Part shown: positions 7,759 to 14,701 of the stretch, piece by piece
Position numbering within the stretch: position 1 is the stretch's first letter
Layout: each line of letters opens with the position of its first letter
Source: Bacteroidota bacterium
GTDB taxonomy: Bacteria > Bacteroidota > Bacteroidia > Bacteroidales > Cfx3-03
Reading direction: 5' to 3'
NCBI GenBank assembly: GCA_030706265.1
Contig: JAUZOX010000027.1
Coordinates: forward strand, 1 to 14,701
Length of the DNA: 14,701 nt
The notes under the pieces: generated by a model
Database searches by the model: none
What the model saw: only the letters and a program-made list of their open reading frames with translations
Told to the model about the DNA's origin: nothing
Translations under genes and position numbers: made by a program

Positions 7759-9366
7759 CTAATATCCTTGATTTTGGGGGAATCCACCCATTGCATCTAT
7801 GGCTGTTTGTGGTATTGGCCAACGGACATGATACGACTGAACATTGGTACGGCAGAGATAAAAATTAGTACTGGGTGAAGGTACACCTTGGAAAGTTGTG
7901 ACACCACCATACATTTTTATTCTATCTATAAGAACACCAAGTCGTTTTAATAAAAACCATCGTTGACCTTCAAACCCCAGTTCGCGGGCATATTCATCTA
8001 ACAGTACACTTTGGTTCATGGAGGTTATTAACTGGTTAGGACAAGTGCTTAAAATTCTACTTTGTCTGATCATATTAATATAAGAGAGTGCTTTTACATT
8101 ATCCCCAAGATTCATGTAAGCTTCTGCGGCAATAAGCAATACCTGTGGATAGCGGAATATGTAAACATTGTTATAACTGGCTGTTGCACTCGGAACTTTT
8201 ACCCAATCCCAATATTTTTTACAACCTGGCATGGCATATTCGTAGAAATTCAATCCTACCAACAAGCTATTTTGATTAGGTTTAAGTGTGTCACCATAAT
8301 GATAAGTCAGCTTACTGAAATCGAAAGCAGGGTTGTTGTACGTATAATAGTTTTTCCAATAAGCATTGTATCGTTTATCATATTTTTGATCATACAAACT
8401 CATAAAATATGGATTTGGATGTATACGTGCCCACCCGTAGCCGCCAAGATCGCTAGCAAACGTACATCCAGGCATACGACCTGTAATACCACTAAAGTTT
8501 AACGGCATCGAATGAGAAGATCCACCTCCTGATGCAAACTGATCAAATTGCATCACATACATTGATTCTTTAGTATTATCTCGCCCATCTTGTGTGAAAA
8601 TAGTAGTTGGATCTACAAGTGAAAAAGGTCCATTGGCTATAATTGTTGTTGATTGAGTTGCGGCTGTCTGGTAATCTTTTTGCCAAAGAGCAACATCAGC
8701 CCTTAAGAGCCTTGCAACACCTTGATTGAATTTTCCAGGTACAACTGTCCAATCACTTCCATAATATTGAATAGCAGTATTTAAGTCAGAAACAATCAAC
8801 GAGTATACATCAGACTGTTTGGCAACACTAAAACTACGACCATCAACATTATGTGAAGTAGTCGGGATAGTATCCAACCAGATATTATCATACTTTCGTA
8901 CAAGCCAAAAATAGGCATAAGCACGGTACACATAAGCCTCACGAAGAATTGTCTTTTTTTCAGTGTCAGTAATTTGAGCTGTTCTACCAAATGTGATGAT
9001 TTCGTTTGTACGTTCAATTATTTTGTACCACATATTCCACCAGCTCTTAACTTCTGACTCATTAGCTAAATTAACATCCGATCGATACCACGCAAAATTA
9101 GGAACAGCTGCCCTATCGAAGTCTAAATCTGTCCCAGCATCCCCCATACTAAATGCAAAATCATTAGATTGATTTGTGCTTACTTCACCTCTCTCAATAG
9201 TATAAAGGCCTGTTACTGCTGCTTGCAATCCATTAGAAGTTGTATAGAGAAAATCTGTTGTTACTTGCGAAGGATTTTCTTCTTTTAGATACTTTTGGCA
9301 ACCACAAATTGCGAGTATAAAAAAGATGAAAATGAATATTTTATATTGAATTATTTTTGCTTTCAT
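7759..9366 (-). CDS. susD: SusD/RagB-family surface glycan-binding lipoprotein
   Basis: This outer-membrane lipoprotein caps the SusC transporter and captures oligosaccharides at the cell surface. The N-terminus is a type II signal peptide with a hydrophobic stretch (about 8-20) and the lipobox AICGC, which makes Cys23 the lipidated residue. The family SusD_RagB fold covers the rest. An N-terminal TPR-like part includes REAYVYRAYAYFWLVRKYD (about 140-160), typical of the second TPR helices. The C-terminal half includes YPQVLLIAAEAYMNLG, ELGFEGQRWF and the characteristic end FPQNQGY. The length of 535 aa is normal. The gene begins 11 nt after the susC stop, so the two are translationally close and made as a pair. 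The ligand cannot be inferred from sequence, because SusD binding sites diverge quickly. No SusE/SusF-like protein follows. Confidence 0.96.
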   Translation of the reverse strand: MKAKIIQYKIFIFIFFILAICGCQKYLKEENPSQVTTDFLYTTSNGLQAAVTGLYTIERGEVSTNQSNDFAFSMGDAGTDLDFDRAAVPNFAWYRSDVNLANESEVKSWWNMWYKIIERTNEIITFGRTAQITDTEKKTILREAYVYRAYAYFWLVRKYDNIWLDTIPTTSHNVDGRSFSVAKQSDVYSLIVSDLNTAIQYYGSDWTVVPGKFNQGVARLLRADVALWQKDYQTAATQSTTIIANGPFSLVDPTTIFTQDGRDNTKESMYVMQFDQFASGGGSSHSMPLNFSGITGRMPGCTFASDLGGYGWARIHPNPYFMSLYDQKYDKRYNAYWKNYYTYNNPAFDFSKLTYHYGDTLKPNQNSLLVGLNFYEYAMPGCKKYWDWVKVPSATASYNNVYIFRYPQVLLIAAEAYMNLGDNVKALSYINMIRQSRILSTCPNQLITSMNQSVLLDEYARELGFEGQRWFLLKRLGVLIDRIKMYGGVTTFQGVPSPSTNFYLCRTNVQSYHVRWPIPQTAIDAMGGFPQNQGY

Positions 9367-9377
9367 CTGATTGATAT

Positions 9378-12300
9378 TTAGAAGTTAATGGTCATTCCTA
9401 AGGTGTAGTTTTTTGTTTCTGGGTAAGCATCTGCATTGGCTTCAGGACTATAGGATTGATATTTTGTATCCGTCCAAAGATTATCGCCAGCAACATAGAC
9501 CTTTACTTTTGAAAGGCCAATTGCTTGTAACCATTTTTTAGGCAATTCATAGGCTACTGTCAAAGTTCTAAGTCTTATATAGGATGAATTCTGATAAGCC
9601 AAAGTACTACGATATGCGGAACCACTAGCGATTGTAGGCCTGAAATTGGTATTGATAGGATTATCAGGTGTCCAGTAATTAACTTTAATGCTGTTTCCGA
9701 CATTAGCGCTATAACTTCCACCGTAATTAACGTCTTCGAGGAATGGATTGAGTCTTCTAGTCCCTTGGACTGTATAAAGATCAGCAGAGAATTCAATTCC
9801 TTTATAACGTATGCTGGTAGATAGCGAACCCACCCATTCCGGATCTTGTTTGATAATTATCCTGTCTGCTGGAGTTATTTTACCATCACCATCAATATCA
9901 GCTACTTTTGGATCACCTGGGCGGGCACTGGGTTGTGGTGAATGGGCAATATCATCCCCAATTTGCCAGATACCTGAAAACTTATAATCATAATAAACAT
10001 TTATAGGTTGGTCAATAAACCATAAGTTTGCAACATCGTCAATATACTTTCCAGATGTAGGATCCCGTAAAACTCCCTTTACAATTTTATTTTGGTTTTT
10101 AGAAAAGTTAGCAGTTATTGACCAATTAAAGTCTTTGTTTGAAATTATAAATCCAGTGAATGTAGCCTCAATACCACTATTCTGTATTTCTCCCAGGTTT
10201 GAAGGCATTGTTGAATAACCAAGAACAGATGGTACTTGCCTGCTAACTAGTAAGTTGGTTGTGTTTGATCTATAATATTCTATAGTTCCTGTTAACCGAT
10301 GATTAAACAATCCAAAATCAAACCCAGTATTCAAAGTTGTAGTGGTTTCCCATTTCAGGTTAGGGTTGGGTAATGAATTTCCCGGCGTATAACCTACTAA
10401 TGCAGATCCGTTCGAAACATAAAATGCATTTGCAGCAGTAGCAAGACTTCCATATGGGCCAATGGCCTGGTTTCCTATCTGTCCGTAACTTACTCTTAAT
10501 TTAGCTTCGTTAAGCCAATTCATTTTTTTCATAAATGACTCTTTATTTATGTTCCAAGCAAGAGCAGCTGATGGAAAATAACCCCATTTATTATTGGCTC
10601 CGAAGACCGAAGAACCATCATCACGAATAGCAAAATTGAGGAGGTATTTATCCTTGAGCGAATAGTTTAATCTTCCCATAAATGAAACCATTTTTCGATC
10701 GGTCAAGCTTCTTCCTACTTTTTGCTGAATTGCAGAACCCAAACTATTAACACCAAAAAAATCATTACCCAATTGAGTGGCGATACTACTGGTTGAATAA
10801 GAGTTGTTTGGTTCAATACTTTGCATTAATGTAAGATTAACTTTGTGATTTTTATTGATTGTCTTATCGTAGGTCAACAAATTTTCAACAAGATAATCTT
10901 TGGCATTAGAAAAAGTAATGTTTGCATAACCATTTGTTAAACTTGATTGGTCAATAAACGATTGGAAATTATTAGCTTCACTGTTTCGATTATCAAGACT
11001 GGCATTAATTTTATACTGTAGCCCTGGAAGGAAACCTGGTGTAACCTGTAAGTAGCCGTTAATAATAACCCGATCAGTTTTATTACTATTTTGACGTGTC
11101 TTTTGATACCAAAGAGGATTAATTGATTTTCCATCTCCTGTTGGAAAAAGAATCAAATTGCCACTTGCATCATATAATTGTGCAATGGGGTCAAAAGTTA
11201 TAAAACTAAGCCATGGGTTTGTTTCTTCATCTTGTTTTTTTGTTATATAATAAACTGATAATCCTGTTTTAAAGGTTTTTGAGATTATTTGGTCGAGAGT
11301 TAGTTTACCTGTGTAACTCTTTAAATCAGAACTATAACGGACTCCATCCTGGTAATAATAACCGAATGAGGCTGAATATTGGGTGTTTTCATTGCCTCCC
11401 GATAGCGAGAAGTCATGTTTGGTAAGTGGAACATCTTTCTTGAAAGCATAGTCCAACCAATTAACATAAGCTTTATTGTTAATATATTGTTGCTCTAAAG
11501 GTGTAAACATTTGATTGTCAGGAAGAGGAGTGCCTTTCCAACTGTTAGTTGCATTACCAAGGTCATTGGTATATGCATCGCGTCTAAGTTGAATATATTC
11601 TGTAGGTGAGAATACTTCAAAGTTGGGATTTACATTTTGATAACTAACATAACCCTGATAAGAAAGATTTATTTTATTATTAGTGTTAGTACCTCTTTTA
11701 GTTGTGATAAGAATTACTCCATTTGAAGCACGAGCTCCGTAAATTGCCTGTGAAGAGGCATCTTTTAGAACTGAAATAGTTTCAATATCATTAATATTCA
11801 AATCGTTAATAGAAGTTGAGATAGGAATTCCATCCACGACGTATAATGGTGAATTACTACCCATTAACGAACGTTCACCACGTAATAAGACAGCTGAATT
11901 TCCACCTGGCCTTGCGTCACTAACTGTTACATTTAAGCCGGCCACTTGTCCTCTTAGCATCCCTTGTAAGTCGGATGTAGGTTGGGCAATTAGTTCAGAG
12001 GTCTTTACTGTAGCAATTGAACCAGAAATATTACTTCTTTTTTGAGTACCGTAACCGATAACAACTACTTCATCGAGTTTTTGAATAATTGCTAGAAGCT
12101 TTATTGAAATCTGTCGTGTGTTATTAATTGTAATCTCCTGTTTTTCATAACCTACAAATGAAACAACGAGAATAGCATTGGGTTCTATATTTGTAAAGCT
12201 AAATTTCCCTTGTTTATCAGTAACTGTACCTTTCGTAGTTCCTTTAATTAACACACTCACTCCCGGAAGAGATTCTCCGGTTTGTGCATCAGTCACTGAG

Positions 12301-12731
12301 CCTATTAGCTTTTGCTGTTGCAAAAGCATACCATTTTCAATTCCTGAATTTTTTTTAATCACTTTGGTTGAAAGTAGAATAATCCTGTCAATTACTCTGA
12401 AATTGATATTCGTCCCTTTTAATACATTCGTGAGAACATTGTCAATCTTTTCATCTTTCGCATTTATGGATACCTTATTCAATATTAATTGATCTAAGTT
12501 GGCATCATAAGCAAACTCAAATTTGGTTTGCTCTTTAATTGCTTTGATTACTTTGTTCAAAGAAACATTGTTCAGATCTAAGTTGACTCTTACATTCTGA
12601 GCATAAGAATCGCTTGCTTTTGCAGTGTATATTGAACAAAGAAGAATTAAAATGTAAATTTTTGTCATAATCAATGCTTTTCGAAGAAATTGGTTGTCAA
12701 AAGCAGTAGCTTTTGTAAATGATTTTTTCAT
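9378..12731 (-). CDS. susC: SusC/RagA-type TonB-dependent transporter with STN signalling domain
   Basis: This outer-membrane active transporter imports glycan fragments using TonB-ExbBD energy. Domains in order are a long signal peptide (1-44, cleavage at SYA|Q45), an STN domain (about 46-120), a CarboxypepD_reg-like beta-sandwich (about 142-213, GSVTDAQTGESLPGVSV), the TonB-box region LDEVVVIGYGT (219-229), the plug (about 232-345, with LRGQVAGLNV and PLYVVDGIPI), and a 22-strand barrel ending in NYTLGMTINF. Its 1117 aa is a full-length size. The STN domain is the part that contacts the FecR-type anti-sigma factor, and the fecR gene is directly upstream, so this SusC is also a sensor. The start at 12731 gives the standard long leader (MKKSFTKATAF). 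Expression probably depends on the upstream sigma factor, and possibly on the antisense RNA proposed for the 5' gap. Confidence 0.97.
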   Translation of the reverse strand: MKKSFTKATAFDNQFLRKALIMTKIYILILLCSIYTAKASDSYAQNVRVNLDLNNVSLNKVIKAIKEQTKFEFAYDANLDQLILNKVSINAKDEKIDNVLTNVLKGTNINFRVIDRIILLSTKVIKKNSGIENGMLLQQQKLIGSVTDAQTGESLPGVSVLIKGTTKGTVTDKQGKFSFTNIEPNAILVVSFVGYEKQEITINNTRQISIKLLAIIQKLDEVVVIGYGTQKRSNISGSIATVKTSELIAQPTSDLQGMLRGQVAGLNVTVSDARPGGNSAVLLRGERSLMGSNSPLYVVDGIPISTSINDLNINDIETISVLKDASSQAIYGARASNGVILITTKRGTNTNNKINLSYQGYVSYQNVNPNFEVFSPTEYIQLRRDAYTNDLGNATNSWKGTPLPDNQMFTPLEQQYINNKAYVNWLDYAFKKDVPLTKHDFSLSGGNENTQYSASFGYYYQDGVRYSSDLKSYTGKLTLDQIISKTFKTGLSVYYITKKQDEETNPWLSFITFDPIAQLYDASGNLILFPTGDGKSINPLWYQKTRQNSNKTDRVIINGYLQVTPGFLPGLQYKINASLDNRNSEANNFQSFIDQSSLTNGYANITFSNAKDYLVENLLTYDKTINKNHKVNLTLMQSIEPNNSYSTSSIATQLGNDFFGVNSLGSAIQQKVGRSLTDRKMVSFMGRLNYSLKDKYLLNFAIRDDGSSVFGANNKWGYFPSAALAWNINKESFMKKMNWLNEAKLRVSYGQIGNQAIGPYGSLATAANAFYVSNGSALVGYTPGNSLPNPNLKWETTTTLNTGFDFGLFNHRLTGTIEYYRSNTTNLLVSRQVPSVLGYSTMPSNLGEIQNSGIEATFTGFIISNKDFNWSITANFSKNQNKIVKGVLRDPTSGKYIDDVANLWFIDQPINVYYDYKFSGIWQIGDDIAHSPQPSARPGDPKVADIDGDGKITPADRIIIKQDPEWVGSLSTSIRYKGIEFSADLYTVQGTRRLNPFLEDVNYGGSYSANVGNSIKVNYWTPDNPINTNFRPTIASGSAYRSTLAYQNSSYIRLRTLTVAYELPKKWLQAIGLSKVKVYVAGDNLWTDTKYQSYSPEANADAYPETKNYTLGMTINF

Positions 12732-12738
12732 ACATTTG
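12712..12738 (+). promoter_or_regulatory. Candidate plus-strand promoter overlapping the susC start
   Basis: TACATTTG at 12731-12738 is an exact match to the Bacteroidota -7 consensus TAnnTTTG. It points away from susC and overlaps the susC start codon. A TTTG at 12712-12715 is the nearest -33 candidate, but its 15-nt spacing is shorter than usual. Transcription would start near 12745. Confidence 0.4.
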
Positions 12739-12744
12739 ATTGGT

Positions 12745-12824
12745 TTAATTAATAATACTTCATTGGTTTTTTAATTGAATCGCTTTTGATCGGGGAGATG
12801 CTGGTAACATTTCTCCGATTTTTT
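12745..12824 (+). ncRNA. Candidate cis-antisense small RNA opposite the susC leader
   Basis: A plus-strand RNA of about 80 nt is inferred from a promoter-like element at 12731-12738 and a strong plus-oriented terminator at 12789-12824, with no ORF between them. It would be fully complementary to the 5' untranslated leader of the minus-strand susC mRNA. Small antisense RNAs in this position have been reported for Bacteroides PULs controlled by ECF sigma/anti-sigma pairs (DonS in B. fragilis is the known case), where they repress the PUL. The terminator is well supported. The promoter, transcript start and function are inference. Confidence 0.45.
12789..12824 (+). terminator. Rho-independent terminator on the plus strand in the fecR-susC gap
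   Basis: ATCGGGGAGATG (12789-12800) pairs with CATTTCTCCGAT (12808-12819) across the loop CTGGTAA, followed by six T (12819-12824). All 12 positions pair in plus-strand RNA, two as G-U. In minus-strand RNA those two pairs become A-C mismatches, and no T-tract follows. The orientation is therefore plus, although both flanking genes are on the minus strand. Confidence 0.75.
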
Positions 12825-12869
12825 ATCTTCATGGGCTCATAACACAAGTATTGGGTTGATAATGGATTG

Positions 12870-13865
12870 CTATTTTAAATTAATATAGATCGTGTTATCG
12901 AATTTTTTATAAGTGATGGGTGTGACAAATTTGAGCATCTCCATCACCTGATCAATCGATTGATTATTACGGAAAACAAAATTGTACTTTTTGTCAAATT
13001 TGAATCCTCTATTAATGATAATATTCACCTGATAAAATTCCTGTAATTTATTGGTTATTTCTTTTAGGGTGGCCGTTTCCAATAATATCAGTCCTAAACG
13101 CCATGAAGTGTATAAGCTGCTATTTACACGATCAATCTCTATATTTTTTGTTTGATTATTATAGGTTGCCATTTGATCAGGATGTAAAATAGCTAGATTT
13201 TTCCCATATATACTTTGGATTGCAACACATCCTGAAACCAATGTTGTTTTAATACTCCTGTCATAGGTATCCGTATTAATATTAAAAGTAGTTCCATATA
13301 CTCTAACTTTCAGTTCATCGGCTTGAACTATAAATGGATGGAGTGTGTCTGATTTTACTTCAAAATAAGCCTCCCCTTTGAGTTTAACATTACGCTCCTT
13401 TTTAATAAAATGTGCTGGATATTGAAAAGTGCTGCCACTATTAATCCATACTTTAGTGCCATCTGATAATAAAACAACTTTTACTGGACTGTTTTTTGAA
13501 ACATTTACTGTATATAGTTCAGTTAAATTTCCACTAATGTTAAATTTTGTCAACCAAAATATGAATGGAATTCCAATAAAGAGTATAACTAAAGCAGCAT
13601 ATTTTGAATACCTTAATATATATTTTCGTCTTTGTTCTTTTTGGGTGTTGTCAATTTGTTGATTGAATTTAATTAATGCGTTTTCAACCTGAAGTGGTTG
13701 TGAATAGTGGTTGATCTTTTTTAAATTATATATTTTCTTTATGGTTAGAAAATGTATCTTATTCTCATCAGATAATAAAATCCATTCTAATAGGCTTTCT
13801 AACTCTTCTGAAGTACAACTGTTTTCTATGTACTTTATGATAATTTCCTCATTGAAACTTAGCAT
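12870..13865 (-). CDS. FecR-family anti-sigma factor (DUF4974)
   Basis: This is a single-pass inner-membrane regulator that holds the cognate ECF sigma factor until SusC signals substrate. The frame is open up to an ATG at 13901, giving 343 aa. I prefer the ATG at 13865 (MLSFNEEIIIKYIENS, 331 aa), because it gives the usual anti-sigma start and drops a 12-residue hydrophobic extension. Numbered from 13901, the cytosolic part is about 13-95, the membrane segment is YAALVILFIGIPFIFWL (101-117), and the periplasmic FecR domain is about 130-230 with VVLLSDGTKVWIN, GEAYFEV and VYGTTFNI. A DUF4974 domain (about 272-342) begins LETATLKEITNKL and ends TIYINLK. DUF4974 resembles STN and is the expected contact for the SusC STN domain. 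The gene follows the sigma factor by 113 nt and precedes susC by 138 nt. Confidence 0.93.
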   Translation of the reverse strand: MLSFNEEIIIKYIENSCTSEELESLLEWILLSDENKIHFLTIKKIYNLKKINHYSQPLQVENALIKFNQQIDNTQKEQRRKYILRYSKYAALVILFIGIPFIFWLTKFNISGNLTELYTVNVSKNSPVKVVLLSDGTKVWINSGSTFQYPAHFIKKERNVKLKGEAYFEVKSDTLHPFIVQADELKVRVYGTTFNINTDTYDRSIKTTLVSGCVAIQSIYGKNLAILHPDQMATYNNQTKNIEIDRVNSSLYTSWRLGLILLETATLKEITNKLQEFYQVNIIINRGFKFDKKYNFVFRNNQSIDQVMEMLKFVTPITYKKFDNTIYINLK

Positions 13866-13978
13866 ATTTATTTTTAATATGCTACTAAGACAAATTATCA
13901 TATAAAAACACCTAAATGAATTTTAATAATTATTAACAAATTTGATGAGAATTCCAGAAAGTGTTTTAGAACAAGCAT

Positions 13979-14563
13979 TTACAAAGGAAAAATAATCGAA
14001 AAAAGATGTGCATGCTTGGACAGTTTCTTACGTAGGACCTTTAAAGCATTGTAAACATGGTTTTCGACAGTACTAATAGAGATATCCATGACTTCACTTA
14101 TTTCTTTGTTTTTTAAATCAAATAAATAACTGAGTTTGAATACTTCTCTGCATTTTTCCGGCAATGAGTCTATAGCAGCATTAATATCTGCCTCAAGTTC
14201 TTTCATATATAATTTTCTGATTGATTCATTAGTTTCTGGATCAAATAATTGTTTTTCAAGTTGTTGCAAATGAATTCCTATGAGTTTATGATGTGAATCT
14301 CTGGTTTTAATCTGCTTTAGTTGGTTCAAGCATCGCAAGTAAACTGCCTTAAATAGATACGCTTCTAATGAAAATCGAATATCAATATAATCAGATTTTT
14401 CCCAAAGGTAAAGGAACAGATCTTGTACAACATCTTCTGCGACTCCATCATCAAGAAAAAGGCAAGCATAAGCAGTAAGTCGTGGATAAAATTGTTTAAA
14501 AAGGGCGTCAAAAGCTTCCCGATCCCCTTTATCTGGCAATGATGAAAATACTGTATTATCCAA
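13979..14563 (-). CDS. ECF-type RNA polymerase sigma factor (sigma-70 family)
   Basis: This 194-aa cytoplasmic protein redirects RNA polymerase, most likely to the susC promoter. Region 2 spans about 18-82 and contains AEDVVQDLFLYLWE (42-55), the core-binding and -10 recognition segment. Region 4 spans about 128-182 with LPEKCREVFKLSYLFDL followed by the helix-turn-helix NKEISEVMDISISTVENHV (about 152-170). It ends in the hydrophobic tail FSIIFPL, common in Bacteroidota FecR-linked sigma factors. The length is normal and no region 3 is present, as expected for ECF factors. It is paired with the FecR gene directly downstream, so its activity should be set by that anti-sigma factor. The start at 14563 (MDNTVF) gives a complete region 2 and is preferred. 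Confidence 0.95.
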   Translation of the reverse strand: MDNTVFSSLPDKGDREAFDALFKQFYPRLTAYACLFLDDGVAEDVVQDLFLYLWEKSDYIDIRFSLEAYLFKAVYLRCLNQLKQIKTRDSHHKLIGIHLQQLEKQLFDPETNESIRKLYMKELEADINAAIDSLPEKCREVFKLSYLFDLKNKEISEVMDISISTVENHVYNALKVLRKKLSKHAHLFSIIFPL

Positions 14564-14701
14564 TGTCGTTTAGTTAAGAAAATTTCATAATCGTTTGTAA
14601 TTCATCGAGTAAATTCGTTTGTGGATTTTATGTCGAGGGACACTGCACCCTGGACGGATAATCTCTCTTGTTTTCTGTACAATTTGGTCAAAGGCTTCGA
14701 G
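14564..14701. other. Upstream region of the sigma factor gene
   Basis: These 138 nt run to the window edge. On the minus strand an octamer, ACAAACGA, occurs twice about 24 nt apart (near 14591-14598 and 14615-14622), each followed by an AT-rich TT-ending segment. This direct repeat might be a regulator site or chance. No exact TAnnTTTG element faces the sigma gene. Two minus-strand frames stay open to the window edge (one stops at 14585), but neither reads as a recognisable protein. Confidence 0.3.

Noticed and set aside
8062..8502. Plus-strand open frame of 146 codons
   Set aside because: It lies wholly inside the well-supported susD gene on the other strand, and its translation has low-complexity isoleucine- and phenylalanine-rich sequence with no family signature. 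It is a shadow frame.
12178..12492. Plus-strand open frame of 104 codons
   Set aside because: It is antisense to the STN and CarboxypepD_reg region of susC and has no recognisable motif.
14585..14701. Minus-strand partial ORF reaching the window edge
   Set aside because: Thirty-eight codons are open, but a second frame over the same bases is also open and neither resembles a known protein. It is too short to call.

Overview
The window comes from a Bacteroidota chromosome. The evidence is an AT-rich sequence, a SusC/SusD pair, an ECF sigma factor with a FecR/DUF4974 anti-sigma factor, secreted glycoside hydrolases, weak ribosome binding sites and a Bacteroidota-type -7 promoter motif. Genus cannot be resolved from this sequence.

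Almost all of it is one polysaccharide utilization locus (PUL) read on the minus strand, so it runs from high to low coordinates. It begins with an ECF-type sigma factor (14563-13979) and a single-pass FecR-type anti-sigma factor (13865/13901-12870). After a 138-nt gap come a SusC TonB-dependent transporter with an N-terminal STN signalling domain (12731-9378) and a SusD surface glycan-binding lipoprotein (9366-7759). A strong hairpin with a following T-tract lies 14 nt after susD. Then come a broken SGNH/GDSL hydrolase (about 7647-6724), a GH29 alpha-L-fucosidase (6527-4869), a clan GH-A glycoside hydrolase with a C-terminal CBM96-like domain (4848-2578) and a GH51 alpha-L-arabinofuranosidase (2519-507). 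The first 210 bases, on the plus strand, are the 3' end of an IS21-family istB gene interrupted by an in-frame stop codon.

The parts fit a trans-envelope induction circuit. Glycan bound by SusCD is signalled through the STN domain to FecR, which releases the sigma factor to activate the locus. The enzymes remove terminal fucose and arabinofuranose and cut an internal linkage, and the SGNH protein would remove an ester such as acetyl if it is functional. This points to a fucosylated, arabinose-containing plant or algal glycan, but the backbone specificity cannot be read from sequence.

The most interesting signal is in the fecR-susC gap. A near-perfect rho-independent terminator faces the plus strand, although no plus-strand gene is present, and a perfect TAnnTTTG promoter element lies about 55 nt upstream of it. 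Together they predict an antisense RNA of about 80 nt covering the susC leader. This resembles the cis-encoded antisense RNAs reported at sigma/anti-sigma-controlled PULs in Bacteroides.
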